NCBI GenBank assembly: GCA_963820075.1
Contig: CAWFYS010000020.1
Span: 1 to 64,000, forward strand
Direction: 5' to 3'
Length of the DNA stretch: 64,000 bases
Source of the DNA: Kumtagia sp963820075
Lineage (GTDB): Bacteria; Pseudomonadota; Alphaproteobacteria; Rhizobiales; Rhizobiaceae
Part shown: positions 17,932-26,079 of the stretch, one piece after another
Layout of the letters: every line of letters starts with the position of its first letter
Numbering within the stretch: the stretch's first letter is position 1
Program-made: the position numbers and the translations under genes
Notes under the pieces: generated by a model
What the model saw: only the letters and a program-made list of their open reading frames with translations
What the model was told of the DNA's origin: nothing
Database searches by the model: none

Positions 17932-18369
17932 TTAGGGCCGGTCGGCAATCGCGGATGCCGGATTCCACCGCTTGAGATGGTGGCGCCTTTGGGCATGCCT
18001 ATCCATCATGCTGATATGGGCGGCGGCGACCCTCCAGCCATACGGCGTCCTGATCCAGGTCTGCATCTGTCGTCCGACCTGGCCCGGAAAGTCCGGCCGG
18101 TGGAAAAGTGTTGAAGCGATCGCTGTATCGCGGCCGAAGCTGATGATGACGGTATCCGATAGCGTCCGGTCGAACGGCTTCTGCGAAGCGCGGAACTGCC
18201 GGACTTCCTCTATGCCGTATTGAATTTCCGAGACGCCATAGCGGACGGTGCGGTCCGAGTGCAGGAACATCGCGTCGAGAACCTCGGCGTCGTTCTCGAG
18301 AAGCGCTTTTTCATAGGCCTGAAAGACCGCCGTCACCTCGGCCAACGTCTCCGGATCGTTGATGACCAT
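17932..18369 (-). CDS. AtzH/HpxZ-like protein (DUF3225)
   Basis: The protein has 145 aa and starts MVINDPETLAEVTAVFQAYE. Conserved features are ALLENDAEVLDAMFLHSDRTVR, YGIEEVRQFRASQ, SFGRDTAIASTLF and the ending GRQMQTWIRTPYGWRVAAAH. This NTF2-like fold family includes HpxZ of oxalurate catabolism and AtzH, encoded beside the 1-carboxybiuret hydrolase genes of s-triazine degraders. Its molecular role is not settled. The context here (biuret hydrolase, allophanate hydrolase, ABC importer) agrees with a role in ureido-compound breakdown. It is the last gene of the minus-strand group, three bases after the preceding short frame. The C-terminal tail RRHHLKRWNPASAIADRP is probably less conserved. 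Confidence 0.85.
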   Translation of the reverse strand: MVINDPETLAEVTAVFQAYEKALLENDAEVLDAMFLHSDRTVRYGVSEIQYGIEEVRQFRASQKPFDRTLSDTVIISFGRDTAIASTLFHRPDFPGQVGRQMQTWIRTPYGWRVAAAHISMMDRHAQRRHHLKRWNPASAIADRP

Positions 18370-18371
18370 CG

Positions 18372-18569
18372 TCAGCCGGCCTTTCGAGCTATCAAGCGGT
18401 CGCGCAGGCGGGCAAGGAAAGCCGCCATATCGGCGCCGCCGAAGTTCGGGATCATGCTCCGTGCAGGGCCGAAGGCGACGCCTTCGGTCTCCAGCCGGCG
18501 GCAGACTTGGTGGCGCACGACATCCCAGCCGGAATTGCGCCCGGCGCAGCGCCCCTCCTGCTCAGGCAT
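18372..18569 (-). CDS. short protein resembling the N terminus of a 5-formyl-THF cyclo-ligase-like protein
   Basis: An open frame of 65 aa starts MPEQEGRCAGRNSGWD at 18569, inside the end of the cysteine hydrolase gene (eight-base overlap), and stops two bases before the AtzH-like start. The stretch VCRRLETEGVAFGP followed by SMIPNFGGADMAAFLARL resembles the RxxVWxxLExxGVA...IPNFxGA start of methenyltetrahydrofolate-synthetase-like proteins, which are normally over 200 aa. Either it is a truncated remnant or a separate small protein; the tight coupling on both sides suggests translation. The family link is tentative. Confidence 0.4.
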   Translation of the reverse strand: MPEQEGRCAGRNSGWDVVRHQVCRRLETEGVAFGPARSMIPNFGGADMAAFLARLRDRLIARKAG

Positions 18570-19252
18570 GGGCGGCCGCCCGCGCCAGCGCATCCTCCAG
18601 GGCAGAGAGGGGCGTCGCCCAGCCGACGATCCCGCCCTGCGCCACGATCATCTCGATCGCGGCTGCCTTGAATGCCGGAAAGTAGCTCTCGGTCGCGTCC
18701 TCGATGAGCAGGCATTCGTAGCCGCGGTCGTTGGCCTCGCGCATCGAAGTCTGTACGCAGACTTCCGTGGTGACGCCGGCGAAGACGATCTGCCTGATGC
18801 CCTTTTCCGTCAGGGTCTCGTGCAGCCCGGTCGCCCAGAACATGCCCTTGCCGGGCTTGTCGATGGCTATCTCGCCGGGCAGCGGCGCGAGTTCGGGCAG
18901 GATTCTGATTGCCCGGCTCGCCGGATACGAGAATGCGGCCCATTGTGCCGTGATCACCGATTCTCAGGCCCGGCTTGCCGCGCAGGCGCTTGGCCGGCGG
19001 ACAATCGGAAAGGTCCGGCCGGTGCGCCTCGCGGGTGTGGACGACCGGCAGGCCGTGCCGGCGGAACAGGCCAATCAGCGCGGCCACGGTCGGCACGATC
19101 GCGGTCAGCCGGGACACGTCATTGCCGAGTGCCGCGCCGAAGCCGCCCGGCTCGATGAAGTCGCGCTGCATGTCGATGACGACAAGGGCCGCGCGTGCCG
19201 GGTCCAGCACAAAATCGTAGGGACGGGCGGAGATCTGGATCGCCATCGTCAA
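18562..19252 (-). pseudogene. isochorismatase-family cysteine hydrolase, one frameshift
   Basis: Start ATG 19252 overlaps the ABC ATPase stop (ATGA); MAIQISARPYDF at 19246 is an alternative start. Frame one gives VIDMQRDFIEPGGFGAAL, VVHTREAHRPDLSDCPPAK and RILVSGEPG. One extra base near 18905 shifts reading to RILPELAPLPGEIAIDKPGK, AGVTTEVCVQTSMREANDRG and the end ARAAAHA. Removing it gives 229 aa, normal for the family, with the Asp (IDMQ), Lys (DKPGKG) and Cys (TTEVC) catalytic triad all kept. It is a diverged paralogue of the biuret hydrolase three genes upstream. The substrate is probably another ureido or amide compound. The intact triad suggests recent damage or a sequencing error. Confidence 0.75.
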
Positions 19253-20796
19253 TGGCCCGCCATGTGCTGGCCGATCGTGTTGCGGTCGGTCTCCTCGATC
19301 GGCGCGACATAGCTGATCGTCCCGCCCGACATCACCGCCACCCGGTCCGAAAGCTCGAGGATCTCGTCCAGATCCTCGCTGACCAGCAGCACGGCGGCGC
19401 CGCGGTTGCGCTGCTCCATGATCTGGCTTCGGATTTCGGCAACCGAAGCGAAGTCGAGGCCGAAGCAGGGGTTCGCCACGATCAGCACATCGACCTCGCC
19501 GGAAAGCTCGCGCGCCAGCACCGCCCGCTGGACGTTGCCGCCCGACAGCGCCTCGATCGGCGAATCAGGAGATGTCGTCTTGACGCGGTATTTCGCGATC
19601 AGTTCCTCGGCCTTGCGGCGCATCGGCCCGGGCGACAGCCACCAGCCGAGGCTTGCCATCGGAGGCTTGTCGAATGCACGGAAGGCCATGTTCTCGGCCA
19701 CGCTCATGCGCGGCACGGCGGCGTTCTTGAGCGGTTCTTCCGGCAGGCCGAACACCTTGAAGCGGTCGAAGTCGCCGCGCTTCGGCTCGAAGGCCTTGCC
19801 GTTGATGAAGATGCCGCCATCTTTCAGCGGCTTCTGGCCGGCCAGAACCTCGACCAGCGCGCTCTGCCCGTTGCCGGACACGCCGGCAATGCCGACGATC
19901 TCGCCGGCCTTCACCTTGAGATTGACCGCATCGATCGCCGGCCTGCCCTCTCCGTCCTCGGCGCAAAGGCCGGCAAGGTCGAGCACGGCGTGCGTGTCGT
20001 TATGCTTGCGCCGCTCGGCGCGCTCGCGGATCTCGGTGTCGCCGATCATCATGCGGCTCATCTCGGCGATGCTGGCGCTCTGCGCATCGCCCGCGCCCGT
20101 CAGTTGGCCGCGCCGCAGCACCGAGAAGGAATCGCAGAAGGCCTTCACCTCGCGGAATTTGTGCGAGATCATCAGCACGGTGACTTCGCCGCGCGCCGCC
20201 ATCGCGCCCAGAAGTCCAAGCATTTCGTCGGCCTCGCCGGGTGTCAGCACCGATGTCGGCTCGTCGAGGATAAGGAAGCGCTGTTCGAGATAGAGCAGTT
20301 TCAGTATCTCCAGTTTCTGCTTCTCGCCCGCCGACAGCGCCGAGACCTGCTCGTTCAGCCGGACGCGGAAAGGCATGCGGTCCATGAATTCTTCCAGCCG
20401 CGGCTTCTCGGCCTTCCAGTCGATAATCGCCGGCGTGTCGGCGCGCGAGATGACGAGGTTCTCGGCTGCCGTCAGGCAGGGCACCAGCGTGAAGTGCTGG
20501 TAGACCATGCCGATGCCGAGATCGCGCGCGTCGCGCGGGCTTTTCACCGCGACCTCGCTTCCGTCGAGCAGCACCGAGCCGCGGTCGGCCGTGTAGAAGC
20601 CCATGATGCACTTGACCAGCGTCGACTTGCCGGCGCCGTTTTCGCCGAGCAGCGCATGGAAGGAACCGGCCTTGACGTCGACCGACACATTGTCGAGCGC
20701 GGTGAAGGATCCGAAGATCTTGGTCATTCCGGCGGTCTGCAGCGCAGGCGCCCGCTTTGCGGAATTGTCGATGACGACTGGTGCGACGACGTTCAT
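19249..20796 (-). CDS. nucleoside-type ABC transporter, double ATP-binding protein
   Basis: Starting at MNVVAPVVIDNSAK (20796), which shares ATGA with the biuH stop, the protein has 515 aa; a longer frame to 20928 is a biuH shadow. It has two ABC domains. The first has Walker A GENGAGKSTL, signature LSAGEKQKLEIL and Walker B RFLILDEPTS. The second has a degenerate Walker A GVSGNGQSALVEV, signature LSGGNVQRAVLARE and VDVLIVANPCFGLD. This fused arrangement is standard for ribose/nucleoside-type importers working with BMP-family binding proteins. It energises uptake by the two permeases encoded upstream. Embedding between two hydrolases makes a ureido or heterocyclic substrate likely. Confidence 0.9.
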   Translation of the reverse strand: MNVVAPVVIDNSAKRAPALQTAGMTKIFGSFTALDNVSVDVKAGSFHALLGENGAGKSTLVKCIMGFYTADRGSVLLDGSEVAVKSPRDARDLGIGMVYQHFTLVPCLTAAENLVISRADTPAIIDWKAEKPRLEEFMDRMPFRVRLNEQVSALSAGEKQKLEILKLLYLEQRFLILDEPTSVLTPGEADEMLGLLGAMAARGEVTVLMISHKFREVKAFCDSFSVLRRGQLTGAGDAQSASIAEMSRMMIGDTEIRERAERRKHNDTHAVLDLAGLCAEDGEGRPAIDAVNLKVKAGEIVGIAGVSGNGQSALVEVLAGQKPLKDGGIFINGKAFEPKRGDFDRFKVFGLPEEPLKNAAVPRMSVAENMAFRAFDKPPMASLGWWLSPGPMRRKAEELIAKYRVKTTSPDSPIEALSGGNVQRAVLARELSGEVDVLIVANPCFGLDFASVAEIRSQIMEQRNRGAAVLLVSEDLDEILELSDRVAVMSGGTISYVAPIEETDRNTIGQHMAGH

Positions 20797-21515
20797 GGCA
20801 GCGCCTCCAGGAAGGTGGCCGATGCGGCAACGGCGCCGAATACCCCGCCCTGCATCTTGATCATGTCGATGGCGGCCAGATGGTTCTCGACCTTGGTCGC
20901 ACCGCAGCAGTCCGAAAGCAGCAGGCACTCGTAGCCGCGATCATTGGCGTCGCGCATTGTCGTGTGCACGCAGACATCGGTGGTGACGCCGGTCAGCACG
21001 ATGTTGCGGATGCGCTTCGTCCGCAGCACAAGTTCCAGGTCCGTGGCGATGAAGGACCCCTTCCCCGGCTTGTCTATGATGGCCTCGCCCGGCTCAGGGC
21101 TCAGTTCCGGGATGATCTCCCAGCCCGGCTCGCCGCGCACGAGGATGCGGCCGCACGGACCCTGGTCGCCTATGCCGGCGCCGATCCGCTGCGAGCGCCA
21201 GCGCTTGTTGGCCGGCAGGTCGGAAAGGTCGGGCTTGTGGCCCTCGCGCGTGTGGATGATCGGGTAGCCCTTGGCGCGCATGGCCTTGAGCACCGACTGG
21301 ATCGGCGCGATCGGCGCGCGGGTCTGCGATATGTCGTAGCCCATCACGTCGACATAGCCGCCGGGCGCGCAGAAATCGGTCTGCATGTCGATGACGATCA
21401 GGCAGGTGTTGTGCGGCCCGAAATCGCCATCGAACGGCCAGGGATAGGGATCGGCCGCGACGGTGACTGCGTTGGCCACACGGGCGGCCTCGATGCGTTC
21501 GTCGACGAGCGTCAT
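20793..21515 (-). CDS. biuH: biuret amidohydrolase (isochorismatase-family cysteine hydrolase)
   Basis: The protein has 240 aa. The catalytic triad is visible as Asp43 (VIDMQTDFC), Lys149 (IIDKPGKGSF) and Cys182 (GVTTDVCVHTTMRDANDRGY). The spacing of these residues is the same as the Asp36/Lys142/Cys175 triad I recall for the Rhizobium leguminosarum biuret hydrolase, offset by seven. The segments ADPYPWPF, GGYVDVMGYD and KRWRSQRIGAGIGD also look close to that enzyme. It would hydrolyse biuret to allophanate and ammonia in the cytoplasm. Allophanate hydrolase is encoded in the same locus. It lies seven bases after permease 2 and overlaps the ATPase start. A close ureido-compound specificity other than biuret is possible. 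Confidence 0.82.
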   Translation of the reverse strand: MTLVDERIEAARVANAVTVAADPYPWPFDGDFGPHNTCLIVIDMQTDFCAPGGYVDVMGYDISQTRAPIAPIQSVLKAMRAKGYPIIHTREGHKPDLSDLPANKRWRSQRIGAGIGDQGPCGRILVRGEPGWEIIPELSPEPGEAIIDKPGKGSFIATDLELVLRTKRIRNIVLTGVTTDVCVHTTMRDANDRGYECLLLSDCCGATKVENHLAAIDMIKMQGGVFGAVAASATFLEALP

Positions 21516-21522
21516 GGCTACC

Positions 21523-22443
21523 TCACTTGACGATGGACAGTTCGCCGGGCGCCTCGCGCGCCGCGCTCTTGGAGCGGGCGGAAGCGATCATGATGAAAAG
21601 CGTCAGGATGTAGGGCGCGGCGTTGAAGAAGTAGTAGCCCTGGCTGACGCCTACCGACTGCAGCGCCGGTCCCAGCGCCCCGGCCGCCCCGAACAGCAGC
21701 GCGGCAAAGACGCAACGGATAGGGTCCCAGCGCGCGAATATGACGAGCGCCACCGCCATCAGCCCCTGCCCCGACGACAGGCCCTCGTTCCAGCTTCCGG
21801 GATAATAGAGCGAGAGGAAGGCGCCGCCGACGCCGGCGAGGAAGCCGCCGGCCGCGGTGGCGAGCAGCCGGACGAGATCGACCGAGACGCCCATGGCGCG
21901 CGCCGAGGCCGCGCTGTCGCCGGTCATGCGCAGGATCAGGCCCCAGCGCGTATTGGCGAGAGCCCACCACAGGAACACCGCAAGCGCGATGCCGACGAAG
22001 AACAGCGGATTGACCTGCAAGGCCTGAGCGACCGCGGGGCTGCCGCTCCAGTCGCCGAGCGGAACCGCCTGGAGACGCGGCGCGGTAGGCTGGATGAAGG
22101 GTTTGCCGAAAAAGAAGGCGAGACCGGTGCCGAAACTCATGAAGGCGATGCCGACCGCTATGTCGTTCACCTTGGGCAGCTTGCAGATGTAGCCATGCAT
22201 GGCGCCGAGCACGAGCCCGGAAAAGCCCGCCATCAGCACGCCGAGCCACGGACTGCCGGTCGTATAGGAGCCGGCATAGGCAACCATCGCGCCCAGAACG
22301 AGAGTGCCCTCGAGCCCGAGATTGATGCGTCCGGATTTCTCCGTCAGGCACTCGCCGAGCGCCACGAACATGAAGGGCGTCGAGACGCGGATCGCGCCGC
22401 CGATCATGGCGATGAGAACGATGAAGATCTCTGCCTCGCTCAT
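21523..22443 (-). CDS. ABC transporter permease (nucleoside/BMP type), subunit 2
   Basis: Starting at MSEAEIFIVLIAMIGGAIR (22443), with ATGA overlap with permease 1, the protein has 306 aa and about eight hydrophobic segments. It carries the family motif EKSGRINLGLEGTLVLGAM and INDxA-like KVNDIAVGIAFMSFGTGLAF. It belongs to the BPD_transp_2 permeases of nucleoside-type importers. The long minus-strand open frame that continues to 23565 is a shadow of permease 1, not a fusion. Substrate is not readable from sequence; the flanking biuH suggests ureido or base-like compounds. Confidence 0.9.
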   Translation of the reverse strand: MSEAEIFIVLIAMIGGAIRVSTPFMFVALGECLTEKSGRINLGLEGTLVLGAMVAYAGSYTTGSPWLGVLMAGFSGLVLGAMHGYICKLPKVNDIAVGIAFMSFGTGLAFFFGKPFIQPTAPRLQAVPLGDWSGSPAVAQALQVNPLFFVGIALAVFLWWALANTRWGLILRMTGDSAASARAMGVSVDLVRLLATAAGGFLAGVGGAFLSLYYPGSWNEGLSSGQGLMAVALVIFARWDPIRCVFAALLFGAAGALGPALQSVGVSQGYYFFNAAPYILTLFIMIASARSKSAAREAPGELSIVK

Positions 22444-23546
22444 GCTCGGTCTCCGCTGCGCTTTGGCTGGAGGAAGGGGATGCGGCCGTAGAAGGTCTCG
22501 CTGACCAGCAGCACCATGAAGATCATGCCCTGCAGCACCAGCACGGTGGCGTCCGGCATCGCCATGCGGCGCTGCACCAGCCCGCCGGCTGCATCGAGTG
22601 CGCCGAACATGATGGCGACCGGCACCACCGCCAGCGGGTTTTGCCGCGCCAGGAAGGCGACGAGGATGCCGGTAAAGCCGTAGCCCGCGACGAGGGAGGC
22701 ATTGGCCTGGCCGTGTATGGCCGCCACTTCGAAGAAGCCGGCGAGCCCGGCACAGGCGCCCGCTATGGCGCAGCAGGCGACCACCAGCGCGCCGACCGGC
22801 AAGCCTTGCGCCTGCGCGGCCCGGACATTGCCCCCGGTCATGCGCGCGGCGAAGCCGAAGGTCGTGCGCGACATCAGGATATAGAGGATCACCGCCAGGA
22901 TCAGCCCCGCCGCCAGCCCCCAATGGACGGAAGTACCGGGGATCGCTCCGATGCGGTAGGCGTCGCCGATCGGCATGGTCGAGGGCTTGTTGGCCGAGGC
23001 CGGATCGCGCAGCGCGCCCTCGACGAAGAAATTCATGATGGCGATGGCAATGTAGGAGAGAAGCAGCGACGAGATCGTCTCGTTGACGCCGCGATAGTGG
23101 CGCAGCCAGCCGGCAAGCCCGATCCACACCGCGCCGACCAGCATGGCCAGCAGCGCCATGATGGGCAGGCCGATGAATGCCGGCCAGCCGCCGGTGACGA
23201 GCGGGATCGCAACGGCCGCCGCCGAGAAGCCGCCCAGCACCAGGGCGCCCTCCGCCCCGATCAGCGTGAGGCCGATGCGGGCGGGAATGGCGAAGGCAAG
23301 GCCGGTCAGGATCAGCGGCGCGGAGCGCTGGAGCGTGTTCTGCACGGAGAAGGAGGAGCCGAAGCCGCCGGTCCAGATCAGGCTGAAGAAAGTCGCCGGC
23401 GACTTGCCGAGAAGAAGGAGAAAAACCGAGAAGAGCAGAGCCGAGGCGACGAGCGCCCCCACGGGAATGAGGACAGCCTCGATCATTCGCACTGCACGCG
23501 GATCCAGTCCGCGCGCGATCGGCAGGGTGGACGCTACGACGGTCAT
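22440..23546 (-). CDS. ABC transporter permease (nucleoside/BMP type), subunit 1
   Basis: From MTVVASTLPIARGLDPRAVR (23546) the protein has 368 aa; GTG/ATG at 23561 is a weaker alternative. Multiple membrane spans are evident (LVASALLFSVFLLLL, GLAAGLILAVILYILM), with family motifs IGAEGALVLGGFSAA, GVNETISSLLLSYIAIAIMN and NPLAVVPVAIMFGALDAAGG. It pairs with the next gene to form the membrane channel. The 228 bp upstream before the binding-protein gene contain dispersed repeat R1, which may reduce transcription or stabilise the upstream message. Confidence 0.9.
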   Translation of the reverse strand: MTVVASTLPIARGLDPRAVRMIEAVLIPVGALVASALLFSVFLLLLGKSPATFFSLIWTGGFGSSFSVQNTLQRSAPLILTGLAFAIPARIGLTLIGAEGALVLGGFSAAAVAIPLVTGGWPAFIGLPIMALLAMLVGAVWIGLAGWLRHYRGVNETISSLLLSYIAIAIMNFFVEGALRDPASANKPSTMPIGDAYRIGAIPGTSVHWGLAAGLILAVILYILMSRTTFGFAARMTGGNVRAAQAQGLPVGALVVACCAIAGACAGLAGFFEVAAIHGQANASLVAGYGFTGILVAFLARQNPLAVVPVAIMFGALDAAGGLVQRRMAMPDATVLVLQGMIFMVLLVSETFYGRIPFLQPKRSGDRA

Positions 23547-23627
23547 GTTCGGCCTCCGCAAGCACTATTCGCTTCCGCGATCCGCATCTTACTCATCCCG
23601 AACCCCTTCCTTTCGCCGGAGAACTGC

Positions 23628-23732
23628 CTAAGCAGACTCGCGGGCTTCGCCCACGCTTCGCCTGCTTAGCCTGTTGTTGTGTCGCAGGTTTCTGTCGGAA
23701 AACCGTGAGACACTTTTCCGGAGCCTGCTTAG
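23628..23732 (-). repeat. dispersed palindromic repeat R1, copy 2 (reverse orientation)
   Basis: Reverse complement of the consensus: ends CTAAGCAG and CTGCTTAG, hairpin GGCTTCGCCCACGC region, CAGGTTTCTGTCGGAAAACC and TGAGACACTTTTCCGG. It lies between the binding-protein gene and permease 1 inside the importer operon, the only copy that does not touch a gene end. Confidence 0.9.
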
Positions 23733-23774
23733 ACGAGGGCGGCGGCTGTTGCCCGCCGCCCGCCGCGGCCGGTA

Positions 23775-24881
23775 TCAGGTGAGCGAGCCCTGCACGCCTT
23801 CGAGCAGGAAATTCATGCCGTCGAGCACCGGGTCGTAGTTGTCCATCGTTCCCTCGATGACGACGTTGCCCTTGTTGTCCTTGAGCGGGCCGACATAGAT
23901 CGGCTTGCCGGCCTTCAGGCCTTCGATCGCGGCTTCCGCCGCCTTGATGCCCTCCGGCGTGGCGCCGGCGCCGAAGGCGGAGTTGCGCAGCATGTCGTTG
24001 TGGTAGCCGCCGGCGATGAAGTTCGGCAGTTCCGTCTCGGCGGCCAGCGCGTCGGCATAGATCTTGTAGATCGTCTCCCATTTGTACTCGGCGCCGGTGA
24101 TGAAGCCCTTCGGCGCCAGCGGCGCCTGGTTGGCATTGTGCCCGCAGGTCATGACGCCGCGCCCCTCGGCCGTCTCGACCACCACTTTGGGTCCGTCCAC
24201 ATGGCAGGTGATCACGTCGCAGCCCGCATCGGCCAACGCGTTGGCGGCTTCCGCCTCGCGCACCGGCAGCGACCACTCGCCGGTGAAGATCACCTGCACC
24301 GTCGCATCGGGATTCACGCTCCTGGCGCCGAGCAGCACGGAGTTGACGTTGGAGAGCACCGACGGGATCGGTTTGGCGGCGACAAATCCGATCTTGTTGG
24401 ACTTGGTCGAGAGTCCGGCCGCGACGCCATTCACATAATGCGCCTGGTTGAGATAGCAGAAGTAGCTGCCGGCGTTCTTCGGGTCGGTCTCCGCGTTCCA
24501 CAGCGGCGCGGCGTGGCGGAACTGGACGTTCGGATATTTCTTGGCCATGTCGACGACGAAAGGCGTGTAGTAACCGAACGAGGTCGCCAGGATCAGGTTG
24601 GCCTGGTCGAGATTGATCATCAACTCCATCGACTGGCTGACCGCGTCCGTCTCGGGAACGTTTTCCTCCTCGACGACCGAGATGCCCGGAACCTGTTTCA
24701 GTATGTCCATCGCCACGGCATGGGCCTGGTTCCAGCCGAAATCGTCGCGCGGGCCAACATAGACGGCCCCCAGCACGATGGGGGCCTGCGCACGGGCAAG
24801 GCCGAAAGGCAGGGCGGAGGCGGCAAGGCTGGCGGCCCCGGTTTTGAGCAGCGTACGACGCGAGAGGCACGAACGGGTCAT
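23775..24881 (-). CDS. BMP-family ABC transporter substrate-binding protein
   Basis: The protein has 368 aa. A twin-arginine-like signal (SRRTLLKTGAASLAASALPF ... ARAQA) is followed by a PnrA/BMP-type periplasmic binding fold: GAVYVGPRDDFGWNQAHAVA, ILATSFGYYTPFVVDMAKKY, KSNKIGFVAAKPIPSVLSNV, and VITCHVDGPKVVVETAEGRG. BMP proteins usually bind nucleosides or related bases. It captures the ligand in the periplasm for the ATPase and permeases of this locus. The gene lies downstream of the oxygenase with a 226-bp gap, so it may have its own promoter. Confidence 0.9.
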   Translation of the reverse strand: MTRSCLSRRTLLKTGAASLAASALPFGLARAQAPIVLGAVYVGPRDDFGWNQAHAVAMDILKQVPGISVVEEENVPETDAVSQSMELMINLDQANLILATSFGYYTPFVVDMAKKYPNVQFRHAAPLWNAETDPKNAGSYFCYLNQAHYVNGVAAGLSTKSNKIGFVAAKPIPSVLSNVNSVLLGARSVNPDATVQVIFTGEWSLPVREAEAANALADAGCDVITCHVDGPKVVVETAEGRGVMTCGHNANQAPLAPKGFITGAEYKWETIYKIYADALAAETELPNFIAGGYHNDMLRNSAFGAGATPEGIKAAEAAIEGLKAGKPIYVGPLKDNKGNVVIEGTMDNYDPVLDGMNFLLEGVQGSLT

Positions 24882-25107
24882 GGTTGAACTCCAGGGCTAG
24901 AGAGAAGGCTTTCGACCGAAGCGCCACGGGTCGTTATCGCGGGCGACGCAAGGTGCATGCCACTTGCCGCTACCGCGTTGCCGGTGCGGTAAGCGATTGT
25001 TAACGCTTGACGCGACGCGACTGGCGCCGAAGCGTGGCCGGGCATTCGCGGCGCCGGCCGCCTAATGCGTGGGCAGGTTTGCGCGCTCGGGTCCCGCATG
25101 CCGCGCC

Positions 25108-26079
25108 TCACCCTGCTGCCGCGCGGGCCGCGCCGAGACCGGACTTCTCGTAGGTCGGCGAAAGGCGGCTGAACAGGAAGGCGTCGCCACGGATCGGCGC
25201 GTAGCGGGCCGGACGCGCGGCGCTGGCGCATCCCGGCAGGCATGCAATGTCGGCATCGGGGTTCGGGTCGAGGAAGAACGCGATCGAGTAGCGCTCGCGC
25301 CCGGCCGGGCTCACCACGCGATGCGGCGTGGAGACGTAGATGTCATTGGTCCAGCGCATCAGGCAGTCGCCGATGTTGCAGACGAAGGCGCCCGGAACGT
25401 GCGGCGCCTTCAGCCACTCGCCGGCGCGGGTGCGAACCTCCAGCCCTCCCACTGCATCGGTCGCCAGCAGCGTGACGCAGCCGTAATCCGTGTGCTCGCC
25501 CGCGCCGAGTTGCCCATCTTCAGATCGAGCCGCCGCCGGATAGTGAAGCAGCCGCAGCACCGCCATCGGCCGGTCCAGCTTGTCTTCGAAGAAGCCGGGC
25601 GTCAGTCCGAGATCCGCCGCGAAGGCGCGGTGGAGGCTTCGGCCAAGATCGTGGCACGCGGCGAAATAGGCGAGCATGGTGTCGCGGAAGCCCGTCATGT
25701 CCGGCCAGAGATTGCGCGCGCGAAACATCCGGCCCGCCACGAGTTCCGGATCGTCGTCCGGCAGTTCGAGGCCGATGTTGAACGCTTCCTTCAGGTCGGC
25801 GGGCTTGCCGGGGTCCAGCGCCTCGCCTTTCATCGGCACGTAGCCGCGGTTTCCTTCGGCCGTGTAGAGCACGGCGCGCTTCTCGCCGTCCGGCCTGGCA
25901 AAGAAATCAGCCGAGGCGGCGAAGGCATCCTCGATCAGCGCAGGCGGGACCGGATGGCCCGCCACGTAGAAGAAGCCCGTCTCGCGGCAGGCCGCGCCGA
26001 TTTCGCTTGCGACCCGTTGGGTGCCGGCTTCATCGCCAAGCGCAAGCGGCGACACGTCGACGATGGGAATCGTGGTCAT
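25108..26079 (-). CDS. isopenicillin-N-synthase-like 2-oxoglutarate/Fe(II) oxygenase
   Basis: Starting at MTTIPIVDVSPLALGDEAG (26079; ATGA overlap with atzF) the protein has 323 aa. The N-terminal DIOX_N part includes CRETGFFYVAGHPVP. The iron-binding core has His-x-Asp in GAGEHTDYGCVTLLATD and the distal His in STPHRVVSPAGRERYSIAFF, with the Arg of RYSI expected to bind 2-oxoglutarate. Family members hydroxylate or dealkylate small molecules; thymine hydroxylases belong here. Its translational coupling to allophanate hydrolase suggests it oxidises a precursor in the same nitrogen pathway. The substrate is unknown, and this gene is the least explained part of the locus. Confidence 0.85.
   Translation of the reverse strand: MTTIPIVDVSPLALGDEAGTQRVASEIGAACRETGFFYVAGHPVPPALIEDAFAASADFFARPDGEKRAVLYTAEGNRGYVPMKGEALDPGKPADLKEAFNIGLELPDDDPELVAGRMFRARNLWPDMTGFRDTMLAYFAACHDLGRSLHRAFAADLGLTPGFFEDKLDRPMAVLRLLHYPAAARSEDGQLGAGEHTDYGCVTLLATDAVGGLEVRTRAGEWLKAPHVPGAFVCNIGDCLMRWTNDIYVSTPHRVVSPAGRERYSIAFFLDPNPDADIACLPGCASAARPARYAPIRGDAFLFSRLSPTYEKSGLGAARAAAG

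Noticed and set aside
21523..23565. A 680-aa minus-strand frame that could be read as a fused double permease
   Set aside because: Its first half is arginine-rich shadow sequence of permease 1, which lies in another frame; only the part from 22443 has permease character.
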